A DNA stretch of 64,000 nucleotides from Clostridium beijerinckii HUN142. Its GTDB lineage: Bacteria; Bacillota; Clostridia; Clostridiales; Clostridiaceae. A program made the translations under genes and the position numbers. This document shows, one piece after another, positions 17,198-26,736 of the stretch (position 1 is the first letter of the stretch; every line of letters starts with the position of its first letter). The DNA is taken from positions 186,001 to 250,000 of the forward strand of contig NZ_JHXK01000008.1 in the NCBI RefSeq assembly GCF_000621745.1, in the 5' to 3' direction. The notes beneath the pieces are model-generated. The model saw only the letters and a list, made by a program, of their open reading frames with translations, did not search any database and was not told where the DNA came from.

Positions 17198-18088
17198 ATG
17201 CCCTTAAAATGCAAAAACCATATAAACTTTGACAAATTACCCAAAAACTTTCCTCCACAACATCAGGATTGTCAGCCTGGAATTGAATCACTTATGGATC
17301 CACCTCCTATATTTGATAATCCTGATTATAAAGGGAGTGACAAATTAAAAGATAAAGTGGCACTAATTACTGGTGGTGATAGTGGAATTGGCAGAGCCGT
17401 TGCCGTTGCTTTTGCTAAAGAAGGAGCTGATGTAGTAATTTCATATTTATATGAACACCAAGATGCAATAAAAACCAAGGAATATGTTGAAAAATACGGC
17501 AGACGTTGTTTTCTCATGCCTGGTGATATTGCCTACAAAGATTTCTGTACAAAACTAGTTGAATGTACAATTGAAAAGCTAGGAAAGATTGATATTCTAA
17601 TAAACAATGCTGGTGTTCAATTTCCTCAAGATAGCATAGAAGAAATATCATCTTCCCAATTAAAAACAACATATTCAATTAATATATTTCCAATGTTTTA
17701 TCTAACCCAAGCAGCATTACCACACATGAAGCGAGGAAGTGCAATTGTAAATACTGCCTCCGTCACAGCCTACCAAGGCCACAAAACCTTGATTGATTAT
17801 TCTTCAACCAAAGGCGCAATCGTAACCTTCACTCGTTCTCTTTCCCAATCCGTAGTGACTAAAGGAATTAGAGTTAATGCCGTAGCTCCAGGCCCCATTT
17901 GGACGCCACTTATAGTATCAAGCTTTTCTGCTGAAGAAGTTGCTAAATTTGGATCTGACGTTCCTATGAAAAGAGCTGGCCAACCTTTCGAATTGGCTCC
18001 AGCATATGTATATCTTGCATCTAATGACTCCTCCTATGTTACTGGACAAGTACTTCATGTAAATGGTGGAACTATGGTAAGCAGCTAA
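17198..18088 (+). CDS. Short-chain dehydrogenase/reductase
   Basis: A 296-residue SDR of the class related to Bacillus YhdF/YhxD and stress protein Gsp39. It has an N-terminal 50-residue extension typical of that group, then a Rossmann fold. Motifs: nucleotide-binding TGGDSGIGRA (about 59-68), NNAG (about 137), catalytic serine in NTASVTAY, YSSTK carrying the catalytic Tyr and Lys, and RVNAVAPGPIWTPL. It would use NAD(P)H to reduce or oxidise an alcohol or carbonyl; the substrate is unknown. AAGGAG precedes the ATG. It faces the VWA operon end-on, with a palindromic element between. Confidence 0.9.
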   Translation: MPLKCKNHINFDKLPKNFPPQHQDCQPGIESLMDPPPIFDNPDYKGSDKLKDKVALITGGDSGIGRAVAVAFAKEGADVVISYLYEHQDAIKTKEYVEKYGRRCFLMPGDIAYKDFCTKLVECTIEKLGKIDILINNAGVQFPQDSIEEISSSQLKTTYSINIFPMFYLTQAALPHMKRGSAIVNTASVTAYQGHKTLIDYSSTKGAIVTFTRSLSQSVVTKGIRVNAVAPGPIWTPLIVSSFSAEEVAKFGSDVPMKRAGQPFELAPAYVYLASNDSSYVTGQVLHVNGGTMVSS

Positions 18089-18123
18089 AATATATGTTCA
18101 GCTTAAACTTATGCTTATAACTC

Positions 18124-18378
18124 ACCGAAAGAATGGGTACTCTGTTGTTTCGGTTTCTAGAGAACTGTGATGGTAATGATTCTTAAGTGAAATTCAAAAT
18201 CTATGATTTGGTAAATTGAACTTACTCAGTGAACGTAGTGAGTCAAGTTTCCTTTAAAATTCCACAATGCTTGTTCAACACATGTCGTTGAGGCAAGCAT
18301 TGTGGGTACAATTTCTAGTCTTAGAATCATCCATCAAAATTCCTAAAAACCGAAACACAATATGTTACTTATTCCGGT
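18124..18378. repeat. 255-bp palindromic element with three internal hairpins
   Basis: The outer arms (about 18124-18187 and 18320-18378) are imperfect inverted repeats; the core TGTTTCGGTTT ... TGATGG ... ATGATTCT is mirrored on the far side. Inside are three stem-loops: 18193-18220 (TTCAA...TTGAA), 18219-18247 (ACTCA...TGAGT) and 18262-18306. In the last, CCACAATGCTTG pairs perfectly with CAAGCATTGTGG and continues through TTCAAC/GTTGAG to a 7-base loop. It has no coding capacity and lies between convergent genes. It could be a MITE or a structured RNA. Confidence 0.75.
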
Positions 18379-18401
18379 ATGCTACACGTTATTTATCTAT
18401 A

Positions 18402-21245
18402 CTATTCTTCCCGTTGCTTTTTATTTTTTAGCAATGCAGACGTATCTAATCTTTGGCCTTTATCTCTATTTCTGTTGCCTTCTTTAGTTTTCTTTCTTAG
18501 CTTTTCCACTTTCATATCTTTTTCTTTATTCACACTTGTGCTTTCTTTTCCCTTTAGCTTGCTTGCATGTTCAGGATTATTAGCAAATTTATCATTTTTA
18601 TTATCCAAAGTAGAATTTTTCCTTTTCTCTGAATAATGATTCTTATCTAAATTCTTCCGACCTTTAAGCGCAGTTAATTTAGCTATAAAACTTTTGAAAT
18701 ACTTATCAAAACTTAAGTTCAGTCTTCTATATGCTATATCAAAAAGGAATAAGAATATAGCAATAACCAAAGCTGGGATTGTTAGGTTTACAGGTTTGTA
18801 TGCGCTTTTAATATCTCCTGCAAATGCTTCTTTAGGTTTATTAATAAAGCTTCCTTTTACTTCACTTACCAATGTATCTATTTTATTCTTATTCTTATTG
18901 AATTTATATTCATCAGAATACTGAAATGAGAATGCTCCATTATAATTATTTAATACTTCTCCATTATTATCTTCTCTTATATTGAAAGTATAGAATCCTA
19001 AATCATTCAGCTTAACTCTTCCAACAAATTTTCCCGGTTCTTCCTGACTTAATTCTAATTCGCCATTTTCTCCGCTTTCACTATTGTATACGGCTTTAAT
19101 TTTAGACCCATCTTTAACTGAATCACTGTAAAACTCTACAACAGCTTCGCTGCCACTTTGAGTTATAGACACTTTTCCGTCATCACTAAGATCCGGAATT
19201 GTCCAATAAATAGCATTTTTTATTAGCTGCGCTCCTTTATTCCAAGTTAAGAAATTACCACTCCACTCTCCATTAATATCAGATGTCCAGCTTACAGTTT
19301 TGCCTAGCCCATACTGATTAACTGCAAGTATTGGTTCGTCATGATTGGATGATAAAATTTCTATAGCTTTATCTTTAATGGATGTACCAACATATCCAAG
19401 TAATGTAGGCAATGAATTCTCTACCATCACCCCATTTAAAATTTCATGATTACCTACTATTTTAGGTGTAAATTCTTCATTGATAATATAAGTACCAGCA
19501 GATAAGAGTACTTCCTTTGCAAAAATTCTAGGTATATCAGTGTATTTATCAGTATGATAAGTTCTTCCCTTTCCCATCTCCGCTAATTGTTCTAAAAGCT
19601 TGCTATCTGCATCTTCGCCTACTGAAACTGTAGATAATGTTATACCGGCCTTATCTATATCTCCAAGTAGATCACTATAATTACCCACTCCAAAATTATC
19701 TTGTCCATCTGTCAAAAGAATAATATGTTTAATCTTAGCAGTGCTTTCAGATTGATTCTTATAAGCCTCTTCCAACGCTGGGTAAATAGATGTACCTCCA
19801 CCTTCTCCAATTCCTGCAATCATTCCTTTAATTTGTTCCCTATCTGCTGCCTTCTGCCTTTCAACTACTTCTTGGTATTTATCATCAAAAGCAATAACAT
19901 TGATTTCATCCGTAGCTCTTAAATTATCTAAGGATCTCATTGCAGCTTCCTTAGCTAATGTAAGTTTACTAACGCTGCCATCGCCACCAGACATACTTCC
20001 GGACTTATCTATCACTAAACTTATACTTATTTGAGGAACCTCATTTTTACCTTTCTTATCCATGTTTACTGGAAGGATTTTTTCTAAAGAGGTATCTTTG
20101 TAGCCTCCTAATGCATAAGAATTTTTCCCTCCAAAAGTAACTACTCCTCCGCCATAATCTTTAACATAAGTCTCTATATTATCCATGAAACCTTTGTTTA
20201 AATCATCTACGTGAACATCTGACAGCACTATAGTTTTATATTCTAAAAGCTCATTTAATGTCCTTGGTGCCCCTGCTGGTAATACTACATTAAATTCACT
20301 GTTAGCTGCTTTTAAGGTTTCAATAACTCCAGAACTTTCACCTTGACTGCCTTCAATAACTAAAATCTTAGGTTTTGAAATGACATTGGTAAAACAACTA
20401 TACTCATTATTAGTTTTATTACTATCCTTCTCTGGTTCAATTAAAACCCTATAGGATTTAAAACCTCCTGTAGTTTGAACATCCTTAAATACAAAGGTAT
20501 TGCTGCCTTTTTCTAACTTGACTTCTTGTTCACCTTTTTTATCTCTTCCTGAGAATAAAGATAGTTTTGCTTTAGTTTGAACATTTGATTGAATTTTCGT
20601 AATTACTGAAAATTCTTCTCCAATAGAAATGTTATCTGGAACTTTAACCTCTTCTACATATGCTTCATCGCCAATAGCATTATCAACTTTATATACTTTT
20701 ACATCGATATTTTCCTTATTGATTATAGGAATGCTTTTTAATAAATCTCCTTGGTTCTCTTCTCCATCTGTAATAAGTACGATTCTCTTAGCAGAACCTT
20801 TATCGAATAATCCAATTGAACTATTGACAGCATCCTCAATATTGGTAGAATTGACTATAGGCGCAGCTTTAATTTCCTTATATTCTTTACTATTATCCAT
20901 GAACTTATCTACTGATGCATTATCTCCAAAGACGATTACTCCTGCTTTATTATTCTTAGGTATTTCTTTTAAGGCATTATCAATAAACTTAATTCCCTCA
21001 CCTCTAAAATTGCTCATGCTATCTGAAACATCTAGTAAAAAAACTGTGCAAGTATTCCTTCCTTTTAGATTCAAAGTAATATCAGAAATTCCTACAACTA
21101 TAAGCATTAAGATCATTATTCTGCTAATTAATATTAACTTGTCCTTTCTTACTATACCTTTAAGCTTTTTTAGAGTTAAATACATAAATACTAAAATTAT
21201 TGGTATCAATAGTAATGCATATATCCTTGTTATTTCTATACCCAT
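18402..21245 (-). CDS. Large membrane protein with two VWA domains
   Basis: A 947-residue protein with two N-terminal membrane segments (about 8-26 and 38-57), a first von Willebrand A domain with MIDAS motif LLDVSDSMS, then a glutamine-amidotransferase-like alpha/beta region (about 295-395; YGGGVVTFGGKNSY). A second VWA domain (about 405-585) has MIDAS motif VIDKSGSMSGG. A C-terminal membrane segment (about 818-838) follows. The last 110 residues form a lysine-rich cytoplasmic tail. VWA domains bind metal and protein partners. It is the last gene of the MoxR operon, 9 bases after the preceding VWA gene. Two MIDAS domains in one chain suggest a scaffold or surface complex; this is inference. 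GGGGGAG precedes the ATG. Confidence 0.85.
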   Translation of the reverse strand: MGIEITRIYALLLIPIILVFMYLTLKKLKGIVRKDKLILISRIMILMLIVVGISDITLNLKGRNTCTVFLLDVSDSMSNFRGEGIKFIDNALKEIPKNNKAGVIVFGDNASVDKFMDNSKEYKEIKAAPIVNSTNIEDAVNSSIGLFDKGSAKRIVLITDGEENQGDLLKSIPIINKENIDVKVYKVDNAIGDEAYVEEVKVPDNISIGEEFSVITKIQSNVQTKAKLSLFSGRDKKGEQEVKLEKGSNTFVFKDVQTTGGFKSYRVLIEPEKDSNKTNNEYSCFTNVISKPKILVIEGSQGESSGVIETLKAANSEFNVVLPAGAPRTLNELLEYKTIVLSDVHVDDLNKGFMDNIETYVKDYGGGVVTFGGKNSYALGGYKDTSLEKILPVNMDKKGKNEVPQISISLVIDKSGSMSGGDGSVSKLTLAKEAAMRSLDNLRATDEINVIAFDDKYQEVVERQKAADREQIKGMIAGIGEGGGTSIYPALEEAYKNQSESTAKIKHIILLTDGQDNFGVGNYSDLLGDIDKAGITLSTVSVGEDADSKLLEQLAEMGKGRTYHTDKYTDIPRIFAKEVLLSAGTYIINEEFTPKIVGNHEILNGVMVENSLPTLLGYVGTSIKDKAIEILSSNHDEPILAVNQYGLGKTVSWTSDINGEWSGNFLTWNKGAQLIKNAIYWTIPDLSDDGKVSITQSGSEAVVEFYSDSVKDGSKIKAVYNSESGENGELELSQEEPGKFVGRVKLNDLGFYTFNIREDNNGEVLNNYNGAFSFQYSDEYKFNKNKNKIDTLVSEVKGSFINKPKEAFAGDIKSAYKPVNLTIPALVIAIFLFLFDIAYRRLNLSFDKYFKSFIAKLTALKGRKNLDKNHYSEKRKNSTLDNKNDKFANNPEHASKLKGKESTSVNKEKDMKVEKLRKKTKEGNRNRDKGQRLDTSALLKNKKQREE

Positions 21246-21254
21246 AATCTCCCC

Positions 21255-23027
21255 CTAATTACCTTTTAAGTATAATATCCACTCAGTTAACAATCCTATT
21301 AATGCTAACATCAATAATACTGGAATTAAACTTAAACCTTTCCTTAAAATCTTAGTTTGATCCTTCAAATTATTAACTTCCCCAATATTTTCTTGCGATA
21401 AATTACTTTCCTCACTTGCTGGGAAATTTATAGAAAATAATGCTTCCTTGCTATCACCCTGTTCAAAAGTTTCTTTGACTTTATATAGTCCAAGGTCAGA
21501 AATGCTACTATATCTTGTTCCTTGTGCAATATCCTCGTAATTTTTACCTGGAGCCTTAACTTGAATTTTATCACTCAAAGGAGTTCCTTTAATTAAAATT
21601 TCCTCTCCCGCTTTAAAATTATTTTTATATAAACTCCCAGATTCAATTAATTTTTCTTCTAATTCATGTATTAAAAGTGGAAATTCTTTTTTTAGTGCAA
21701 AATCACTATTATGAATATCAAAGCCTAAAGCGCCAATCTTTCTTCCATTTGCCTCTCCCCAAAAACCAATTGTCTCTTCATTTATCTTTAAAATTGCTTT
21801 TCCAAAGTATGGCATATCTATTTTCTTATAGTTAGAAAGGGTAACCTCAAGACCTTTTGTATACTTTGATAGTTCTTCTGAAACTCCTGTAGCTCGTCCA
21901 ACTTCTTCTCTATTTTCTACCTTGAAAAATTCATTTGATACAGGATTTATAAATAATATACTTCCACTTTTCGGCATAACTTTTGGCATAACATTATCAA
22001 AAACATATAAATCATAAGAATCTTCCGTTATGTTATTTACATCATTTGTTTTATATAATTCAACATTATCTATAGTGTTAAAGCTTTTCTCAAGGAAAAC
22101 ATTCTGATCTGTTACTAATAATATTTTCTTTCCTTTATCATTGCTAATTACGTCATAGTAAGTATTATCTTTAGCTATTAAGTCTTTCTTTGATAATTCT
22201 CCCTTTAAGTAACTTCCTTCTAAATTCTGAAGTTCATAATTTAATGTTTTACTTTCACCTTTAGATAACTCTAAAGAGTCTACCTTTAATAAATTATCTC
22301 CATCATATAAGGAAAAATCACCACTATAATCACTATTCCCTGTGTTTGAGATTGTCGCTATAACCTTTATCTTATTATCTATAAATTTATGAGATAAGTT
22401 TGTTATAGCTGCATTTTCCCCACTATTAGCTAAGGTAATTACTTTACCATTTATATCCCCTAAATCAATATTCTTATCAGTTACTACTATAACTTCATAA
22501 TCTTCTAACTGTTCTCCTAGAGACCTTATATATGATAGAGAATTGCTTATATCACCACTTCCATAAGTTTGGACAGCTTCATCTATATTACTCTTACCCT
22601 CTAAATTAGTCGTTCCGTTAAAAGCTAATATATAGTTATTTGTATCTTCCTTTATTGACTTAATATAATCACGAACTATCTCTTTTCCCTTATCAAGTCT
22701 AGTTTTCTCCCCATCGTATAAGGTGCTCATGCTTGCTGTAGTATCCACTACCACTATTAAATTCTTGTAAGTTTTGCCGCCAAACTTTAAAAATGGATTC
22801 ATTAAGGCAAAAATTACTAACAAGACTATTAAAATTTGAAGTATCATCATTATATTCATTCTTAGTTTTTCCCATGGAGTGTTTGCTTGTGTGTTTTTAT
22901 AAGCCTCTTTCCATAGCAGTGAAGATGATACTTCAACTTCTTTATATTTCTTTTTTAATATGTAAAGTACGATTATTAAAGGAATCGTTACTAACAACGC
23001 TAGTGGCCAAAGACTCCCTATCCCCAT
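21255..23027 (-). CDS. BatA-type VWA membrane protein
   Basis: A 590-residue protein with the BatA N-terminal pattern (PLALLVTIPLIIVLYILKKK, then SSSLLWKEAYKNTQANTPWEKLR and a second membrane helix at about 55-77). A VWA domain (about 88-240) carries MIDAS-like VVDTTASMST, and a long beta-rich region and a C-terminal membrane helix (about 565-585) follow. It is the usual companion of MoxR and DUF58 proteins in aerotolerance-type (Bat) loci, whose molecular role is poorly known. AAAGGAGGAATA precedes the ATG. It lies 24 bases after the DUF58 gene. Confidence 0.85.
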   Translation of the reverse strand: MGIGSLWPLALLVTIPLIIVLYILKKKYKEVEVSSSLLWKEAYKNTQANTPWEKLRMNIMMILQILIVLLVIFALMNPFLKFGGKTYKNLIVVVDTTASMSTLYDGEKTRLDKGKEIVRDYIKSIKEDTNNYILAFNGTTNLEGKSNIDEAVQTYGSGDISNSLSYIRSLGEQLEDYEVIVVTDKNIDLGDINGKVITLANSGENAAITNLSHKFIDNKIKVIATISNTGNSDYSGDFSLYDGDNLLKVDSLELSKGESKTLNYELQNLEGSYLKGELSKKDLIAKDNTYYDVISNDKGKKILLVTDQNVFLEKSFNTIDNVELYKTNDVNNITEDSYDLYVFDNVMPKVMPKSGSILFINPVSNEFFKVENREEVGRATGVSEELSKYTKGLEVTLSNYKKIDMPYFGKAILKINEETIGFWGEANGRKIGALGFDIHNSDFALKKEFPLLIHELEEKLIESGSLYKNNFKAGEEILIKGTPLSDKIQVKAPGKNYEDIAQGTRYSSISDLGLYKVKETFEQGDSKEALFSINFPASEESNLSQENIGEVNNLKDQTKILRKGLSLIPVLLMLALIGLLTEWILYLKGN

Positions 23028-23051
23028 CCTCTATTCCTCCTTTTACGTTTT

Positions 23052-23936
23052 CTAATAAATCACTCTCTTCTTGCCAAAATCATTTAAAATTATTTCTTCC
23101 AAGCTTTTATTAGTATTTACTGTTATTAAGGTTCCTCCATATTTAACAGCTAAATCTCCCAGTTTATTATTAAAATCTTTTAAAGCTTTTTTATATGCTT
23201 CAATTAACTTATAGTTAAGATTTAATTTTATTTTTTCTATTGTCTCACAGTCAATTAGAGTAACCTCATCTTCAAGGGATGGATTCTCCTCTTCCTCTGC
23301 TAATATTTGAACCAGAACAATTTGTTGTTTTTTATAGGCTAAGTACTTTAATCCTTGTTCTATGGAATCCAGCCCCTCATTATTAAAAAAATCTGAGACA
23401 ATAATACTTACTCCCTTATTATTTATTTTTCTTTTAGTAATAGCTTCAGAAAGCTTTGTAGCTCCACCAAATTCTACTGACTCAAGCTCCTTTAAAATCA
23501 TTTGGAAGCCTTTCTTTCCTGTTCCTCCACGTAAAAGAGAAAGAGCTGCATCCTCTGCTACATTTATATAAACTCTATCTAAATTATTTAATGCAATATA
23601 ACTTAAAGCTCCTATAATCTGAAGGGCTTTAATCTTTTTGCTATTTTTCCCATAGTCCATTGACTTGCTTTTATCTAAAAAGAAATTAAAAATACCTTCT
23701 CTTTCTTCCATAAAAACCTTAATAAATAATTTATCTAACCTTCCATAGGCATTCCAATCTACTCTTCTAAAATCATCTCCTGGCGCATATTCTCTAAAGT
23801 CTGAAAACTCCACTGATACTCCTTTTGCTTTAGACTTTCTTCCACCTTGGGCTCCTTTAGACAATCTCATACTTACATTTAAATTTATCTTATTTAACTT
23901 TGTAAAAAAGTCCTCATTAAAAATTCTCTCTTCCAT
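23052..23936 (-). CDS. DUF58 domain-containing protein
   Basis: A 294-residue protein with the DUF58 core VEFSDFREYAPGDDFRRVDW followed by NAYGRLDKLFIKVFMEERE, which in this family precedes a degenerate VWA fold (here IFNFFLDKSKSMDYG). No membrane segment is seen, unlike longer DUF58 proteins. DUF58 proteins are nearly always encoded next to MoxR ATPases and are thought to be their substrates or adaptors. The spacing from the MoxR gene is 105 bases and contains a palindromic repeat. Confidence 0.9.
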   Translation of the reverse strand: MEERIFNEDFFTKLNKINLNVSMRLSKGAQGGRKSKAKGVSVEFSDFREYAPGDDFRRVDWNAYGRLDKLFIKVFMEEREGIFNFFLDKSKSMDYGKNSKKIKALQIIGALSYIALNNLDRVYINVAEDAALSLLRGGTGKKGFQMILKELESVEFGGATKLSEAITKRKINNKGVSIIVSDFFNNEGLDSIEQGLKYLAYKKQQIVLVQILAEEEENPSLEDEVTLIDCETIEKIKLNLNYKLIEAYKKALKDFNNKLGDLAVKYGGTLITVNTNKSLEEIILNDFGKKRVIY

Positions 23937-23986
23937 TTTCGCACAACCTTTAATTATTAATTAATTGGAACTATACATTTATCTTA

Positions 23987-24035
23987 GGCACAGAAAATAG
24001 CCAAGTATATTGGTCTCTTATTTTTTGATTGTGCC
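23987..24035 (-). repeat. Palindromic repeat inside the MoxR operon (family P)
   Basis: GGCACA and TGTGCC close an imperfect hairpin with inner CCAA...TTGG and AAAATA...TATTTT arms. The 3' half is clearly related to the repeat at 33435-33516 (shared GGTC, then TTATTTTTT, then ATTGTGC), and shorter matches occur at 25057-25077 and 31215-31240. Confidence 0.6.
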
Positions 24036-24041
24036 CTATAT

Positions 24042-25025
24042 CTATATAATTTTTAAATCCTCAAGAATTTTTTCTATTATAAATTCTTCAGTTATTCCTT
24101 CTGTAATTGCTTCAAAATTCAAAATAATTCTATGTCTTAGTATTGGATATGCAATAACTTTAATATCATCAAAAGAAACATTAAGCCTGCCTTCCATTAT
24201 TGCTCTAACCTTTGATCCGCTAAATAATCCTTGAGCGGCTCTTGGGCTTGCCCCTGCCTCAACATGTTTTTTTACTAACGGATGTCCCTCTTCCATTTCT
24301 GGGTGAGTTGCAAGTATTATTTTCAAGGCATACTCTTTTACCGAAGCTGCCATAGGTATCTCTGAAATTATCTTTCTAATTTCAAGAATTTCATCGTCTC
24401 CTAAAATAGCTTCAATTGAAACAGTCTCATTAGATAAAGTTAAGTCCATTATTTTCATTAATTCATTCAGCTTCGGAAATTCTACTTTAACCTTAAATTG
24501 AAATCTATCAAGTTGTGCTTCCGGCAAGGGATATGTTCCTTCCTGCTCAATTGGATTTTGAGTTGCTAAAACCATAAATGGCTTAGGCAGTTCATAAGTT
24601 GTTTTACCTACTGTCACGCACTTTTCTCCCATTGCTTCTAGTAAAGCAGATTGTGTTTTAGGTGTAGCTCTGTTAATTTCATCTGCAAGTAGTAAATTTG
24701 TAAAAACAGGACCCTTCTCAAATTGAAACTTAGTTGAGTCATTTTCTTTTATAATAAGGTTTGTTCCAACCACATCTGCTGGCATTAAGTCTGGTGTGAA
24801 TTGAATTCTAGAAAAGTTAAGATTTAAAACTTTCCCTATTGTCTTAACAAGTTGTGTCTTTCCGAGTCCTGGCATACCTTCTAATAAAACATTTCCTCCT
24901 GAGAAAATGGCAATTAAAACACTCTTAACTATATCCTCTTGTCCTATAATCCCTTTTGCAATCTCACTCTTGCACATTTCTAATTTATCAGCCACATCTT
25001 TTATTAATTCTTCATTTATATTCAT
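24042..25025 (-). CDS. MoxR family AAA+ ATPase
   Basis: A 327-residue AAA+ ATPase with Walker A LLEGMPGLGKTQ (about 48-59), Walker B LLLADEINRATPKTQ, sensor ATQNPIEQEGTYPLPEAQLDR and the C-terminal lid with ASPRAAQGL. MoxR ATPases act as chaperones that remodel or activate VWA-domain partners, here presumably the DUF58 and VWA proteins downstream. The Shine-Dalgarno is weak, and a nested hairpin lies directly upstream of the start. Confidence 0.95.
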   Translation of the reverse strand: MNINEELIKDVADKLEMCKSEIAKGIIGQEDIVKSVLIAIFSGGNVLLEGMPGLGKTQLVKTIGKVLNLNFSRIQFTPDLMPADVVGTNLIIKENDSTKFQFEKGPVFTNLLLADEINRATPKTQSALLEAMGEKCVTVGKTTYELPKPFMVLATQNPIEQEGTYPLPEAQLDRFQFKVKVEFPKLNELMKIMDLTLSNETVSIEAILGDDEILEIRKIISEIPMAASVKEYALKIILATHPEMEEGHPLVKKHVEAGASPRAAQGLFSGSKVRAIMEGRLNVSFDDIKVIAYPILRHRIILNFEAITEGITEEFIIEKILEDLKII

Positions 25026-25037
25026 AAGTTATTTTCA

Positions 25038-25092
25038 GCAAGAATCTAGACATAAGATAAAATGATTGTGCCTTATGTTTTTTAATTCTTGC
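25038..25092. repeat. Nested inverted repeat between coiled-coil gene and moxR
   Basis: GCAAGAAT then ACATAAG pair with CTTATGT then ATTCTTGC around a 15-base centre holding GATTGTGC, the family-P end motif. It sits 13 bases ahead of the MoxR ATG, so it could affect translation or transcript stability. Confidence 0.6.
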
Positions 25093-25143
25093 CGAAATTC
25101 ACCACCCTTCCTAATCAAATTCAAAATATTTTCTAACGCATCT

Positions 25144-26691
25144 CTACTTAATATTGTTGAAATATTCCTTAACTACATCTTGTAGGTTTTCTGGCAATGA
25201 TGAGCTATTCATAGAATTTATTTCCTCTTTACTGTAATCACCTATTATGCTATTGTAGTCTTTCTTTTCTCCACCAATATTTAATCCACTCTGAGTTTCT
25301 ATACTTTGAGATGTACCGCTGTTATTTTTGTTTCCTTTTAAGTTAGCATCACTTCCAACTTCTCTTCCTGGAATAAACACCTGCTCTCCGCTTCTAGGAC
25401 TAGATGTATTTTCTTTTCCGTTTTTGCTTCCAGTATTCCAGCCTCCACCATTACCTGCTCCAGATCCGCTTCCACTGCCACTTCCGCCTGTTCCTGAACC
25501 GCTGCCATTTCCTGCTCCTGAACCTGAACCGCTTCCATTACCTGAGTTTGATCCACTTCCTTTTGCAGCATTATTTCCACCATTTGAATTATTATTTAAT
25601 GATGCCAAAGCATCTGCAAGTTCTGATGCATCAATTTCCCCATCTAGTACATTATCTGATGCTTTCTGTAGCAACTCTTTTAACTCTTCATCACTTAAAT
25701 TTGCTGCAGCCTTGGCTAATGAGTTTGAAAGTTCGCTCTTATCTTTATCACTTAATTTTTCTAAAGATTTATTTAACTCCTTCAATTTATCTTCTAACGC
25801 CTGCTTGTCTCCATTTTTCATGGTATCCATAATTTCTTTACCTAATTTGTTATTACTTAAACTATTATTAATTTCATTTAAGTTTTTCAAAGCTTCACGT
25901 TTCTTTTCATTTTTTTGTTGTTCTGTTAGATTCTTTTTTAGTTCTTCAACTAATTCTTTTCCCTTTTCTGACTCTGCTTTTTCTTTTTGTGAGTCAAATT
26001 TTTTTTCTAATCTATCCATTAATTTATCTGTGTCTTCTTGTTTCTTTGTCTCTTTTAATTCTTTTTTAGCTTCCTCTAATATCTTTTTTAATTCTTCCTT
26101 TTCTTCATTAGATAACTTATCTTCTTTTTGGATTTTCTTTTCTTCCTTATCTATTTTTTTTGAAATTTCACTCTTAATTTCATTAAATTTTCTTAGATTT
26201 TCAGCTTCTTTCTTAGCACTTGTGGGAACTATAATAATTCCAAAGCACACAACAGCTAGTGCTAAAATTTTATATAATTCTTTTCTATCCACACTTATTG
26301 GTAAATTCTTTTTCAAATCATATGCTTGTATAAATTTTATTGTATCCTCTTTTTGAGCTGTTGCTATTTCACTATTATCTCCTATTAACTCTAAAGCCGT
26401 AGTTACTCTTTCATCCAATCCCTTTGAATCTGCAATTAATGCTACTTTCTTATTATCAGGTGCTTTCATTATTCCGAAAGCACAACTGATTATTAGGGCT
26501 GCCGATATAACTAAACCACTTGCTTTATAGCAATTTTCAAAAGGTATAACTAAAGCTACCATTAAGATAATTGCTACTAAAACTAATGAGGCCTGAAGCC
26601 CCATTAGTACTTTGTTTATAATAAAATTTAGTCTTATTCTTCGTCCAGATTTTTTTATGAACTCTAATATCTTTTTATCTAAAATATCCAT
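25144..26691 (-). CDS. Membrane-anchored coiled-coil protein with Gly/Ser/Asn-rich linker
   Basis: A 515-residue protein. Three hydrophobic segments near the N-terminus (about 30-50, 56-72 and 138-156) bracket a small domain (DSKGLDERVTTALEL). A long, highly charged coiled coil follows (about 160-340; KKELKETKKQEDTDKLMDRL). Next is a low-complexity region rich in GSGSGNGSG and N (about 364-420), then a C-terminal segment ending PENLQDVVKEYFNNIK. The layout resembles DUF4175-like membrane proteins found in MoxR loci; this match is tentative. It would anchor a long extracytoplasmic or cytoplasmic rod. The start has AAAAGGAG. Function unknown. Confidence 0.75.
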   Translation of the reverse strand: MDILDKKILEFIKKSGRRIRLNFIINKVLMGLQASLVLVAIILMVALVIPFENCYKASGLVISAALIISCAFGIMKAPDNKKVALIADSKGLDERVTTALELIGDNSEIATAQKEDTIKFIQAYDLKKNLPISVDRKELYKILALAVVCFGIIIVPTSAKKEAENLRKFNEIKSEISKKIDKEEKKIQKEDKLSNEEKEELKKILEEAKKELKETKKQEDTDKLMDRLEKKFDSQKEKAESEKGKELVEELKKNLTEQQKNEKKREALKNLNEINNSLSNNKLGKEIMDTMKNGDKQALEDKLKELNKSLEKLSDKDKSELSNSLAKAAANLSDEELKELLQKASDNVLDGEIDASELADALASLNNNSNGGNNAAKGSGSNSGNGSGSGSGAGNGSGSGTGGSGSGSGSGAGNGGGWNTGSKNGKENTSSPRSGEQVFIPGREVGSDANLKGNKNNSGTSQSIETQSGLNIGGEKKDYNSIIGDYSKEEINSMNSSSLPENLQDVVKEYFNNIK

Positions 26692-26736
26692 AAGTTCTCC
26701 TTTTTAGCCTTAAGCATTTCGCTGTAAATAATATAG

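Noticed and set aside
18124..18378. CRISPR array considered because of repeated stem-loops.
   Set aside because: The stem-loops differ in sequence and spacing; there is no direct repeat or spacer pattern and no cas gene in the window.
20629..21258. A 209-codon plus-strand frame opposite the 947-residue VWA gene.
   Set aside because: It lies wholly within a well-supported coding region and has no family features.
25328..26356. A 342-codon plus-strand frame and a shorter one at 25404-25832, rich in Pro/Leu/Ser and His/Leu.
   Set aside because: They are antisense shadows of the Gly/Ser-rich and Lys/Glu-rich parts of the coiled-coil gene; composition mirrors the repeat and no ribosome site is present.
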